A stretch of DNA of 64,000 nt from an uncultured Clostridia bacterium. GTDB taxonomy: Bacteria > Bacillota > Clostridia > TANB77 > CAG-508. A program made the translations under genes and the position numbers. Of the stretch, positions 28,989 through 37,358 are shown piece after piece. Position 1 is the stretch's first letter. Each line of letters starts with the position of its first letter. Below the pieces are notes generated by a model. It saw only the letters and a program-made list of their open reading frames with translations. It had not been told where the DNA came from and made no database searches. The stretch is taken from the NCBI GenBank assembly GCA_934183305.1, contig CAKPSF010000002.1, forward strand, positions 1 to 64,000. Reading direction: 5' to 3'.

Positions 28989-29708
28989 TTACCATTCTAT
29001 ATTATCAATCGAAACTGGATTGTTATTAATTTCAACTCTTTCTGCTGTTCCATTTTTAAAGTATATTACTTTATCTGCCATAGGTGCTATTGCTGTATTG
29101 TGTGTAATTATTACTACTGTCATTTTCTCTTTTCTACAAGTATCTTGAAGTAATTTTAAGATTTGTTTTCCTGTTTTATAATCTAAGGCACCTGTTGGTT
29201 CATCACATAATAACAATTTAGGATTTTTAGCTATAGCTCTTGCAATGGCAACTCTTTGTTGTTCTCCACCAGATAATTGAGAAGGAAAATTGTCTTTTCT
29301 ATCTTTTAATCCAACCTTTTCTAAAATCTCATCTACATTTAAAGAATCTGAACATATTTGTGTTGCAAGTTCAACATTTTCTTTTGCTGTTAAGTTTTGT
29401 ACTAAGTTATAAAATTGAAATACAAAGCCTATATCGTTTCTTCTATATTCAATTAGCTTTTTGTTGTTTAATTTTGATATCTCATTATCATTAACAAAAA
29501 CTTTACCACTTGTTACTTTATCCATTCCACCTAATATATTTAAGGTAGTGGTTTTGCCTGCTCCACTAGGTCCAACAATAGCAACAAGTTCTCCTTTATC
29601 TATACTAAAATTTGTATTGTCTAAAGCTTTAATTGTAATTTCTCCCATTTTATATTCTTTAATAACATCTTTAAATTCTATGTATGCCACAATAAACCTC
29701 ACTTTCAA
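28989..29708 (-). CDS. ABC transporter ATP-binding protein (MacB/LolD type)
   Basis: The 239-residue ATPase has Walker A IVGPSGAGKTTTLNILGG, Q-loop FQFYNLV, signature LSGGEQQRVAIARAI, Walker B LLLCDEPTGALD and the H-loop VVIITHNTAI. It partners the FtsX-like permease downstream. Confidence 0.92.
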   Translation of the reverse strand: MKVRFIVAYIEFKDVIKEYKMGEITIKALDNTNFSIDKGELVAIVGPSGAGKTTTLNILGGMDKVTSGKVFVNDNEISKLNNKKLIEYRRNDIGFVFQFYNLVQNLTAKENVELATQICSDSLNVDEILEKVGLKDRKDNFPSQLSGGEQQRVAIARAIAKNPKLLLCDEPTGALDYKTGKQILKLLQDTCRKEKMTVVIITHNTAIAPMADKVIYFKNGTAERVEINNNPVSIDNIEW

Positions 29709-29774
29709 AAACTTTTGAATTTATATATAATATTTTATACCACAATTTTATGATAATGTGAAGATTTTATAAAC

Positions 29775-29814
29775 AAAAAAGAAAAGGGTTTTTGAATAAC
29801 CCCTTTTCTTTTTT
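29775..29814 (-). terminator. Terminator after hsp20
   Basis: AAAAGAAAAGGG and CCCTTTTCTTTTTT form a hairpin with T runs, 39 bases after the hsp20 stop. Confidence 0.85.
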
Positions 29815-29852
29815 GTTATTTAATAGGAAATTTTTCATTTCCTACTATATTT

Positions 29853-30287
29853 TTAGTCACCAATTTGAATGTATTTTTTGCCTTCGATTTTTTCTTCTTT
29901 TTCTTTTGGGAATTCTATTGTTAATATACCATTTTTAAATGCTGCTTTTATATCTTCTTCTTTTACATCTTCTCCTGCATAATAGCTTCTTGAGCATTTT
30001 CCATAAAATCTTTCTTTATGGATATAGTGTGATTTTTTATCTTCCTCATCCTTATTTTCTACTTTTTCTGCTGTAACTGTTAAGTAACCATTTTCTAATT
30101 CAATCTTGATGTCATCTTTACTATAACCAGGAACATCAATTTCTAGTATATAGTTTCCATTTTTTTCTTTAACATCTGTTTTCATTAAATTAGCTTCTTT
30201 CTTAGAAAATCCCCTATCAAAAAATGGTTCATCTCCAAACATTTCATCAAACAAATCAAAATTGTTTCTTCTTGGTATCATCATCAT
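29853..30287 (-). CDS. Small heat-shock protein Hsp20
   Basis: A 144-residue ATP-independent chaperone. The alpha-crystallin domain spans about residues 35-135, with VPGYSKDDIKIELENGYLTV and the closing AAFKNGILTIEFPKE. It stands alone, with a CIRCE-like operator over its promoter. Confidence 0.93.
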   Translation of the reverse strand: MMMIPRRNNFDLFDEMFGDEPFFDRGFSKKEANLMKTDVKEKNGNYILEIDVPGYSKDDIKIELENGYLTVTAEKVENKDEEDKKSHYIHKERFYGKCSRSYYAGEDVKEEDIKAAFKNGILTIEFPKEKEEKIEGKKYIQIGD

Positions 30288-30383
30288 AAGTCATTCCTCC
30301 TTAAATTTAATTTTATGTGTTGACACCTTTTGTGGTAGCACATATATACTATTATGTCGTAACCTCTTTTTGTTTATACATAT

Positions 30384-30411
30384 ATTATATAACTATTTTT
30401 AGCAATGTCAA
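30384..30411 (-). promoter_or_regulatory. Sigma-A promoter of hsp20
   Basis: On the minus strand TTGACA (30406-30411) and TATAAT (30384-30389) are separated by 16 bases. The -35 box lies inside the CIRCE-like element. Confidence 0.75.
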
Positions 30412-30425
30412 TAGTAGAGTGCTAA
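30399..30425 (-). promoter_or_regulatory. CIRCE-like HrcA operator
   Basis: On the minus strand TTAGCACTC, nine bases, CATTGCTAA. The left half is a perfect CIRCE half-site and the right half matches 7 of 9. It overlaps the promoter, the usual position for repression by HrcA. Confidence 0.7.
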
Positions 30426-30467
30426 TTTTCACACAACTTTCACAAAAGTTTTGAAACTATAATAATA

Positions 30468-30503
30468 GACGAAGTTTTAAACTTTTAAAATTAAAACTTC
30501 GCC
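30468..30503 (-). terminator. Terminator after the glycosyltransferase gene
   Basis: GACGAAGTTTTAA and TTAAAACTTCGCC form a hairpin; the stop of the glycosyltransferase gene lies just upstream in the direction of transcription. Confidence 0.65.
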
Positions 30504-30509
30504 TAATTT

Positions 30510-31454
30510 TTAATTATTCATTTCTTTTTGTCCATTATATTCATCTACTAAATATAGTGGTCTATTTTTAGTTTCGTTAAATATTCTTCCTAAATATTCT
30601 CCTACTATTCCAAATAATAATATTTGTATTCCTGAGAAGAATAATATTAATAATATTATTGCTTGATATGCTTGTATAGCTTGATTTACAACAAAGCATT
30701 TAGCTATTACATATATAAAATAAACTAAAAGCATTATAAATGTAGGAATACTTAAGTATGTAGAAAGTCTAAGTGGAGAAGTTGTAAAAGATGTTATTCC
30801 ATCTATTGCTAAATCCACTAATTTTTTATAATTCCATTTTGTTTTTCCTGCTATTCTCGCATCTCTATCGAATAGAACCTCTTTCTTTTTGTAGCCTATC
30901 CAACTAAACATACTCTTTGAACATCTTTGTGTTTCTCTTAATTTTTTTAAAGCATTTACACATCTTCTATCTAATAGTCTAAAGTCTCCTGTATCTTTTT
31001 GTATTTCAACTTTAGTTAATCCTTGTAGAACTTTATAGTACATTTTTGAAGTAAATTTTTTAAGAAAAGTCTCACCCTCTCTTGATTTTCTTCTTGCATA
31101 TACGTCGTCATAACCTTCTTCCCAGTATTTTATTAATTCTGGTATCAACTCTGGTGGATCTTGAAGGTCTGCATCTATAAATATTACCGCATCTCCTGTT
31201 GCATAGTCAAGTCCTGCAATCATTGCAACTTCTTTTCCAAAATTTCTAGACAAATTAACATAGCAAAATCTTTTATCGTATTCTCTCATTTCTTTTATTA
31301 TATCTAGTGTTTTATCTTTACTTCCGTCGTTTATAAACAATACTTCAAATTCGTAATTTTTCACTTCATTAATTATTTTGGTTAATCTTTCGTATAAAAA
31401 TGGTAATGATTCTTCTTCGTTGTATGCTGGCACTATTATTGAAATCTTTTTCAT
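30510..31454 (-). CDS. Family 2 glycosyltransferase (DPM1/GtrB-like)
   Basis: A protein of about 314 residues. The GT-A core has SIIVPAYNEEESLPFLYERL, the DxD-type FIDADLQDPPELI and TGDFRLLDRR. Two C-terminal membrane helices follow (about residues 230-300). Family members move a sugar from a nucleotide donor to undecaprenyl phosphate. The adjacent GtrA-like gene would flip the product. I chose start 31454 behind AAGGAAG; the longer frame from 31496 overlaps gtrA. Confidence 0.88.
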   Translation of the reverse strand: MKKISIIVPAYNEEESLPFLYERLTKIINEVKNYEFEVLFINDGSKDKTLDIIKEMREYDKRFCYVNLSRNFGKEVAMIAGLDYATGDAVIFIDADLQDPPELIPELIKYWEEGYDDVYARRKSREGETFLKKFTSKMYYKVLQGLTKVEIQKDTGDFRLLDRRCVNALKKLRETQRCSKSMFSWIGYKKKEVLFDRDARIAGKTKWNYKKLVDLAIDGITSFTTSPLRLSTYLSIPTFIMLLVYFIYVIAKCFVVNQAIQAYQAIILLILFFSGIQILLFGIVGEYLGRIFNETKNRPLYLVDEYNGQKEMNN

Positions 31455-31476
31455 TTTTATTCTTCCTTTCTTAACA

Positions 31477-31908
31477 TTATTTATTCTTGAATACAATTAA
31501 TTTGCTTAACACATAATTGCCTATAACTATTACAACTTGTGCAAATATAGTCCATACTATAACCCACATACGAGTATTTAATCCAAGTGCTGTTACAAAT
31601 ATAAACATTATTAGCATTTCTAATCCTAAAGTTGCAAGTCTTGATGCATAAAATTTTATTGCTTCTTTTACTACATCTTTTGATTTACTTTCAAAAACCC
31701 AAATTTTATTTGTTATATAAGCAAATGTACATGCTACAATCCAAGAAATTATAACAGCAATTTGAAGTTGAACACCATTTTCAGCATCCAATATTGTAAA
31801 TAATAATAGATATTTTGTTGCCAAACTTACAACAGTAGTTAAAACTCCAAATATTAAATAATTAATTACTTCTTTGTATTTTGTATATAGCTCTTTTATT
31901 TTTTCCAT
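31477..31908 (-). CDS. GtrA-like membrane protein
   Basis: A 143-residue protein with four membrane helices and the GtrA pattern (YLIFGVLTTVVSLATKYLLL, FAYITNKIWVFESK, NYVLSKLIVFKNK). GtrA proteins are proposed flippases for lipid-linked sugars made by the neighbouring glycosyltransferase. Confidence 0.88.
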   Translation of the reverse strand: MEKIKELYTKYKEVINYLIFGVLTTVVSLATKYLLLFTILDAENGVQLQIAVIISWIVACTFAYITNKIWVFESKSKDVVKEAIKFYASRLATLGLEMLIMFIFVTALGLNTRMWVIVWTIFAQVVIVIGNYVLSKLIVFKNK

Positions 31909-31916
31909 CTTTGCTC

Positions 31917-32588
31917 CTATATATATTTTTTTATTTCATTATATATTTCTTCATGTATATCATCAATTGTTCTTATTTTATTTTCTTTTACACATTTAAC
32001 TTCATACCAGTTATATTTATCCACTAAATCACATGCTGCATTATATGCATCTATTAAGTGGTTCTTATCACTTTCGTGTATATCTTTTTTTGCTTCATGA
32101 GTAAATTTATTCTCTCTATTTTTCATTAATTCTTCTGCATAATCTGGTGGCATATTTAAAAAGAATGATTTCGTTGGAACTGGAAGTCCATATAAATTAA
32201 ACTCATAATCCCATAGCCAATCTAAAAATTTTTCTCTTTCTTGTTTATCAGCAATTTTTCCTGCTTGGTGTACCATATTTGCTGTTGTGTATCTATCTGC
32301 TAAAATTATTCCACCATTTTTATAATATTCTTCTAAATCTTTTTTATATGTTGCATATCTATCTGCTGCAAAAAATGTAGAAGCAATATATGGACTAACA
32401 TCTTTTGCATGTGCGCCAAATTCTCCTGATAAATACATTTTTACAAGTGCAGATGAAGGACTATCATAATTTGGAAAACTTACCTTTTTATAATCAATTC
32501 CTTCTTTATCTAATCTTTCTTCTAGTTTTTTTAATTGTGTTTGTTTACCGCTTCCGTCTGTTCCATCTATTACAAATAATTTACCCAT
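31917..32588 (-). CDS. tmk: Thymidylate kinase
   Basis: It phosphorylates dTMP to dTDP. The 223-residue protein has P-loop FVIDGTDGSGKQTQLKKLEE, a DR(Y) motif ILADRYTTANMVHQ, and LPVPTKSFFLNMPPDYAEEL before the lid. The P-loop and the overall pattern match the longer clostridial dTMP kinases. It overlaps metG by 8 bases. Confidence 0.92.
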   Translation of the reverse strand: MGKLFVIDGTDGSGKQTQLKKLEERLDKEGIDYKKVSFPNYDSPSSALVKMYLSGEFGAHAKDVSPYIASTFFAADRYATYKKDLEEYYKNGGIILADRYTTANMVHQAGKIADKQEREKFLDWLWDYEFNLYGLPVPTKSFFLNMPPDYAEELMKNRENKFTHEAKKDIHESDKNHLIDAYNAACDLVDKYNWYEVKCVKENKIRTIDDIHEEIYNEIKKYI

Positions 32589-34167
32589 TCTTCATACCCT
32601 CTTTTATATATTCTATTTCTTCATCTTTATCAAGTCTTACAAATAATGGTTCACCTTTTTCTATAACTTTAATATTTTCTTTTAATAAGTCATAGTTATA
32701 AATGCTTGCCCATTCTTGTAAATCTTTATTAGTTATATTTAATTGATTAAATATTTTATTTGAAGTTTCTGTCATAAAAGGATTTATTAGAATTGCTATT
32801 TTTCTTAAGTTTTCTACTAAATGATACATTACAGCTTCTAGCTTTTCTTTATCTTCTTCGTTTTTAGCCAAAATCCAAGGTGATGTTTCATCTATATATT
32901 TATTAGTTCTAGCAATTATTTTCCATATTTGAGTAATTCCTTGAGCTATTTTATAATTATCAAAATATTCTTCTATTTGTTTTATTTCTGCTAATGTAGA
33001 CTCTTCTAAGTCTTTATCTGCATCATTCTTGCATCCATTATATTTAGGCACATTTCCTTCAAAATATTTATTTATCATTCCAATTGTTCTATTTAGTAGA
33101 TTTCCCAAGTCGTTGCATAAATCAAAATTAAATCTGTCTATAAAGTCTTCTGGAGTAAATATTGCATCTTGTCCATTTATTAAAGTTCTTAATAAATAAT
33201 ATTTTGTAGCATCTAGTCCATATCTATTAATTAATAATTCTGGATAAACAACATTTCCAAAAGATTTAGACATTTTTCCATCTTTCATCATTATCCAGCC
33301 ATGTGCAAATAATTTTTTAGGAAGTGGTAAATCTAATGCCATTAAAAATATTGGCCAATATATTCCATGAAATCTAATTATATCTTTTCCAACGACGTGT
33401 AAATCTGCTGGCCAGAATTTTTTAAATAAAGAATCATCTTGGCTTCCATACCCTAGTGCTGTGATATAGTTTACCAATGCATCTAACCAAACATAAACAA
33501 CATGTTTAGGATCTTTTTTTACTTTTACTCCCCAGTCAAAAGCAGTTCTTGTAACGCATAAATCTTCAAGTCCTGGTTTTATAAAGTTATTTAATAACTC
33601 ATTTTTTCTATATTCTGGTTCTATAAAGCCTGGATGTTCTTCATAAAATTGCTCTATTTTCTTTTGATATTTCTTCATGTTAAAGAAATATGCTTCTTCC
33701 TTCATGTCTCTAACTTCACGTCCACAGTCTGGACATTTTCCATCTTTTAATTGAGTTTCTGTAAAAAATGTCTCACAAGGCACGCAATATTTTCCAACAT
33801 ATTCGCCTTTATATATATCGCCTTGTTCCATTAATCTATCAACTATTTCCTCAACAACCTTTGTATGTCTTTCTTCTGTTGTTCTAATAAAATCATTGTT
33901 TTCAATTTTCATTAATTTCCAAAGTTTCTTAGCAGCTTCTGCCATTTCATCAACATATTTTTGAGGTGTTAGTCCTCTTTTTTGTGCTAACTCTTGAATT
34001 TTTTGCCCATGTTCATCAAGACCTGTTAATAAATAGGCGTCAAATCCTCTTGCTTCTTTATATTTTTTTATTGTATTTGCAACTACTGTTGAATATGCTG
34101 TTCCTATATGGAATTTACCACTTGGGTAATATATAGGTGTTGTTATATAAAAAGTTTTTTTCTCCAT
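32581..34167 (-). CDS. metG: Methionyl-tRNA synthetase
   Basis: It charges tRNA-Met. The 528-residue class I enzyme has the HIGH-like PIYYPSGKFHIGTAYSTVVA, a zinc knuckle (CVPCETFFTE...CPDCGRE) and KMSKSFGN. It lacks the C-terminal EMAP/dimerisation domain of longer forms. The RBS (GGAGG) is just upstream. Confidence 0.96.
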   Translation of the reverse strand: MEKKTFYITTPIYYPSGKFHIGTAYSTVVANTIKKYKEARGFDAYLLTGLDEHGQKIQELAQKRGLTPQKYVDEMAEAAKKLWKLMKIENNDFIRTTEERHTKVVEEIVDRLMEQGDIYKGEYVGKYCVPCETFFTETQLKDGKCPDCGREVRDMKEEAYFFNMKKYQKKIEQFYEEHPGFIEPEYRKNELLNNFIKPGLEDLCVTRTAFDWGVKVKKDPKHVVYVWLDALVNYITALGYGSQDDSLFKKFWPADLHVVGKDIIRFHGIYWPIFLMALDLPLPKKLFAHGWIMMKDGKMSKSFGNVVYPELLINRYGLDATKYYLLRTLINGQDAIFTPEDFIDRFNFDLCNDLGNLLNRTIGMINKYFEGNVPKYNGCKNDADKDLEESTLAEIKQIEEYFDNYKIAQGITQIWKIIARTNKYIDETSPWILAKNEEDKEKLEAVMYHLVENLRKIAILINPFMTETSNKIFNQLNITNKDLQEWASIYNYDLLKENIKVIEKGEPLFVRLDKDEEIEYIKEGMKNG

Positions 34168-34415
34168 ACTTTAAACCTCCGTTTAACTATCGTTTTGTAT
34201 TTTATCATAAAAATAATAATTAAACAATAATTAGAAGTAAAAAAATGGCTAGATATGAAAGAAATGTGATAATGTCTTAACTAAAGAAATGAGAAAATGT
34301 CCCAACTAGGAAATATTAGTTCTCCAATAATATAATAATTATTATTTAAGTTCTAAAATCTCAAGCTTATTTAAAACTACACCTTCAACCCTCATACTTC
34401 CTTGTATAAAAATCA

Positions 34416-35123
34416 TCATATTATTTTGCACTTTTTCATTGCTAATTGTAATTGAATACAAGCTTTATGCATGCCTTTATCTTTTAGGCAAGCATATGAG
34501 GTTGAAATAAATTGTGGCACAAAAATTGGAATTAAATAATTATCTACTAACCACCTATGTACTATTCTATCTATATATTTAGATTTTTCAATTTTTCTTA
34601 ATTTAGGTTCTGTTACATAGAATATTGTATAACCACCATGTTTGTATGTTTTATTTTTTAGTTTTTCATACAACCACATTATATATTCTTCCTGTTTTAA
34701 ATTAAATAATATTACATCTTTTCTATAGCCTTTTCCCTTTCTAGATTTGTAATGTGCCTCCATATATTTGTCTGTTTTTCTATACATCTTTACAGAATTT
34801 GTACAAGTATAACAATTATTTCTTTCTTCTTTTATTTCATTTTTATATTTTCCACTGTATTCTTTTAATATACTTAGTTTATTCAACACATTATCGTAAT
34901 TGTATACTATATACGAATAATTTTTTTTTTCTATTAATTTTGTATATTTATCTAATGAATTTATTGGAAATCCAACTTTACATACTTCCATTTCTAAACA
35001 ATTTAATTTTAAATCTAATAACTGATTTAATAATAAAGCATCTTTCCCTCTTGCAATGTAGAAGCTTCCTGCGTTAACTAATACTATGCTACCTTTACTT
35101 TTTATTTGTAACAATCCAAGCAT
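34416..35123 (-). pseudogene. Truncated DGR-type reverse transcriptase with MutS-like N-terminus
   Basis: The 235-residue product starts with a region resembling MutS domain I (VLVNAGSFYIARGKDALLLN, VGFPINSLDKYTKLIEKKNYS). It then enters a reverse transcriptase fold: YTIFYVTEPKLRKIEKSKYIDRIVHRWL and FISTSYACLKDKGMHKACIQLQ, which are motifs 1-2 of DGR/retron-type enzymes. It ends at TGA before the catalytic YxDD palm, and only about 250 bases separate it from metG, too little for the rest. I infer a decayed gene from a diversity-generating retroelement; the target gene lies 260 bases upstream. Confidence 0.75.
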
Positions 35124-35166
35124 TTTACTAAATCCCTTTTTTTAGACCTCCTTTGGTATTTATAGA

Positions 35167-35312
35167 GGCGCATTTTTGTGCTGAAAGCACAAAAAAACGC
35201 CCCGTTAGGGGCGCCCCGTTAGGGTAATTTTTAATATCTTCGCAAAATCTATTATCATAGATTTTGTGTAATTTTAAAAATTACCATTTTAACGTATTGC
35301 ATTCGTTAAAAT
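35167..35312. repeat. Four consecutive hairpins downstream of DGR variable region 1
   Basis: Hairpins at 35167-35201 (GGCG...GTGC/GCAC...CGCC), 35198-35213 (CGCCCC GTTA GGGGCG, with a tandem half copy to 35224), 35223-35285 (GGTAATTTTTAA/TTAAAAATTACC around GCAAAATCTA/TAGATTTTG) and 35286-35312 (ATTTTAACG/CGTTAAAAT). No gene is visible between the reverse transcriptase remnant and the target. Confidence 0.7.
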
Positions 35313-35384
35313 CTCTCGACTTTAACTTTTCTATTTAAAATTACTTCCAGCAAAATTATAGTATTTCGCCCTCAGCGTTCAGTC

Positions 35385-36656
35385 CTACATATATAAAAGT
35401 GGACGGAAAGAATAGTGAGCGCCGGCACTGGACGTGCTGCCGCCGTAACGAAGGCTCGTGAAGTAGCCGCTGCTGCTGTAACTACCACCACGTCCAGTGC
35501 AAGGACTGCTGGAACTGCTATAGGTTTCTGTTGACCATTCATAGCAATTACTTGCCATATCATATACATTACATATTACATCTTTTTCTCCAGTATAAAT
35601 TGTTCCTGATGTTCCTGTATTTGCTAAACTACTATTTACACTTTTTTTACTTGCATATGTTGAGTTGTCTCCAAACTCTTGGAAAAAGATTATTGCTGTA
35701 TCCCATGCATAACTATTTACTAAATCACTTTCATATGGTTTATTTGTATACATATTTTGGCATCTCTCTGATGCTTGTAATTGTGTTACATAATTCCATA
35801 CTTGTGAATTTGCTTTACTTACTAACTTTAGTTTCTTCCCACTTTCTGCTACATATCCTGTCCAATCTGTAGAACTATCACTATTAGATGTACTTATATT
35901 TGAAGTATCATAATTTTCTACTCTTGCTTCATATCTTCCTATATAATACCCTCCATTTGAATTTGCTTTACTTACAAACGTTTCTATATCTTTTGAATGT
36001 TCGTTGGCTGTTGTTTCGTTCTTTGTGGCTTCTTTATAGTTACTTCCAACTTCTGGTACTCTACTTGTAACTTTATAATTATTTTCTACTCTACTCAATT
36101 TTATATTTTCAAAATTTACAGTTGCTAAAGTAATATAACCAACTCCAAAGGTATTTCTTTCCAAGTTTATTGTTTTTGTTTTTTCTGTATTCTTTATTTC
36201 TCTTACTGGTATCCATACAAATTGGTTTCCTTCTTCATCTTCTACTACTATTCCTTTTGTTACATTTATATTGTCTGCTGTATAATTTGTTGTGTCATCT
36301 ACCAATATTTTAAATCCTGCTGGTAACATTATTTTATTTCCATACTCATCTGTTAATGGTGTATTATCTGTTGTACTTATTACTGTATTCAAACTACCTT
36401 TTACTGTTGTTCCATCTGCTCCTCCACCATTTATCTTTGAACTTTCTGTATCTAAATATTTTGAATATTCATCTAATCTTGTTTGTTCATTTGTTTGTGC
36501 TTCTAAGTAACTACTTTTTGCATTTTGTGCATGATTTAGTATTCCATTTCCACTTACTGCACTTATTGCTACTACAGCTAATATTAATAACACAATTATT
36601 GTTATTATTAAAGCAACTAAAGTTATACCTTTGTATGCTTTTAATTTTTGTTTCAT
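35385..36656 (-). CDS. DGR target protein 1: pilin-like N-terminus and C-type-lectin/FGE-like variable C-terminus
   Basis: A 423-residue protein. The N-terminus (KGITLVALIITIIVLLILAV) is a prepilin-type signal of the class III kind, with a single helix and a following NHAQNAKSSYLEAQT. The middle holds QFVWIPVREI and GYYIGRYEAR; the C-terminal third (QASERCQNMY, LVNSYAWDTAIIFFQEFG, DVICNVYDMASNCYEWSTET, FRPLLYM) is the formylglycine-enzyme/C-type-lectin fold used by DGR targets. The variable region is at the extreme C-terminus. It is probably a surface ligand-binding protein (inference). Confidence 0.85.
   Translation of the reverse strand: MKQKLKAYKGITLVALIITIIVLLILAVVAISAVSGNGILNHAQNAKSSYLEAQTNEQTRLDEYSKYLDTESSKINGGGADGTTVKGSLNTVISTTDNTPLTDEYGNKIMLPAGFKILVDDTTNYTADNINVTKGIVVEDEEGNQFVWIPVREIKNTEKTKTINLERNTFGVGYITLATVNFENIKLSRVENNYKVTSRVPEVGSNYKEATKNETTANEHSKDIETFVSKANSNGGYYIGRYEARVENYDTSNISTSNSDSSTDWTGYVAESGKKLKLVSKANSQVWNYVTQLQASERCQNMYTNKPYESDLVNSYAWDTAIIFFQEFGDNSTYASKKSVNSSLANTGTSGTIYTGEKDVICNVYDMASNCYEWSTETYSSSSSPCTGRGGSYSSSGYFTSLRYGGSTSSAGAHYSFRPLLYM
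35388..35520 (-). repeat. DGR variable region 1
   Basis: A GC-rich stretch ending 3 bases before the stop of target 1. Over 41 codons it differs from variable region 2 (53161-53293) at 19 codons, all with the same third base. The shared sequence just after the stop (TAGGACTG-ACGCTGA--GCGAAATA) resembles an initiation-of-mutagenic-homing site. Confidence 0.8.
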
Positions 36657-36995
36657 TATTTTTTCTCCCTTCTTTTGTTTTTAGTTTGGTAACTAATCTA
36701 CCTCTATTTTTTTCTACTTTTATTTTGTGTTTCTTTTGATTTTTTTAATCATTCTTTTCACAATTTTTTTACTATTTCTATAAATAGCTTTTTAGCCTTT
36801 TATTTCAACAAAGATATACGATTTTCAAGGTTCTTTTTCTCTATTTATAAAAATAGTTTTATTCATTTTGTATAATATATCAATCTATTTCTTTTGTCAA
36901 TAGATTGTTAGAATTTTTAGGACATTTTCCCAAATCATTGACATAATTAACAATAAAAAAATGGCTAAAATATAGCCATTTTTATTGTTTACTAA
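36657..36995 (-). promoter_or_regulatory. Long leader and promoter of DGR target 1
   Basis: On the minus strand TTGACA (36895-36900) and TATTAT (36872-36877) are 17 bases apart, leaving a leader of about 210 bases before the start codon at 36656, behind GAAGGGAGAA. I recognise no riboswitch in it. The stretch 36949-36989 is the terminator of the next gene. Confidence 0.65.
36949..36989 (-). terminator. Terminator after the three-helix membrane protein gene
   Basis: AACAATAAAAAAATGGCTA and TAGCCATTTTTATTGTT form a long hairpin with an A/T-rich tail. Confidence 0.8.
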
Positions 36996-37331
36996 TTAAA
37001 CTTTTTTCCAAAACCAGTCTAAACTGTCATCTATGCTTTTTTTATTCTTTTCTTTTGTTTCTATGCTGTCTACCCATAAGTAAGAAATATAAGATAAGAA
37101 AATCATTATAGCATCAACTCCCATAGACCTTGTAGCCATCATTTTAAATGTTTCTTCTGTTAAGAAAATTGATTGGAAAGTATGCATAAGTATTAAAGCT
37201 GAAAATAGTCCTAGAACTATTGCTGGCAAGAAACTTTTTTTGAATTCCTTTCCAAGAATTATTGCTAGTAATGTAATCATTAAAGCTAACACTACTGCAT
37301 ACGGTTCTGATAGATTTACTACATAATCCAT
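36996..37331 (-). CDS. Hypothetical membrane protein, 111 residues
   Basis: Three predicted helices (YAVVLALMITLLAIILG, FLPAIVLGLFSALILMH, AIMIFLSYISYLWV) and a charged C-terminus. No family recognised. It lies 27 bases downstream of glmM and behind an RBS (AAAGGAGGAG), so the two may be cotranscribed. Confidence 0.7.
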   Translation of the reverse strand: MDYVVNLSEPYAVVLALMITLLAIILGKEFKKSFLPAIVLGLFSALILMHTFQSIFLTEETFKMMATRSMGVDAIMIFLSYISYLWVDSIETKEKNKKSIDDSLDWFWKKV

Positions 37332-37358
37332 TTTTTCTCCTCCTTTGTTAATATATAT

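Noticed and set aside
34168..34415. Possible insertion-sequence remnant or C-terminal end of the reverse transcriptase
   Set aside because: Short frames only, no terminal repeats and no YxDD motif.
35124..35384. Search for a DGR template repeat beside the reverse transcriptase remnant
   Set aside because: The stretch holds only palindromes; no adenine-rich copy of the variable region is present there or elsewhere in the window.
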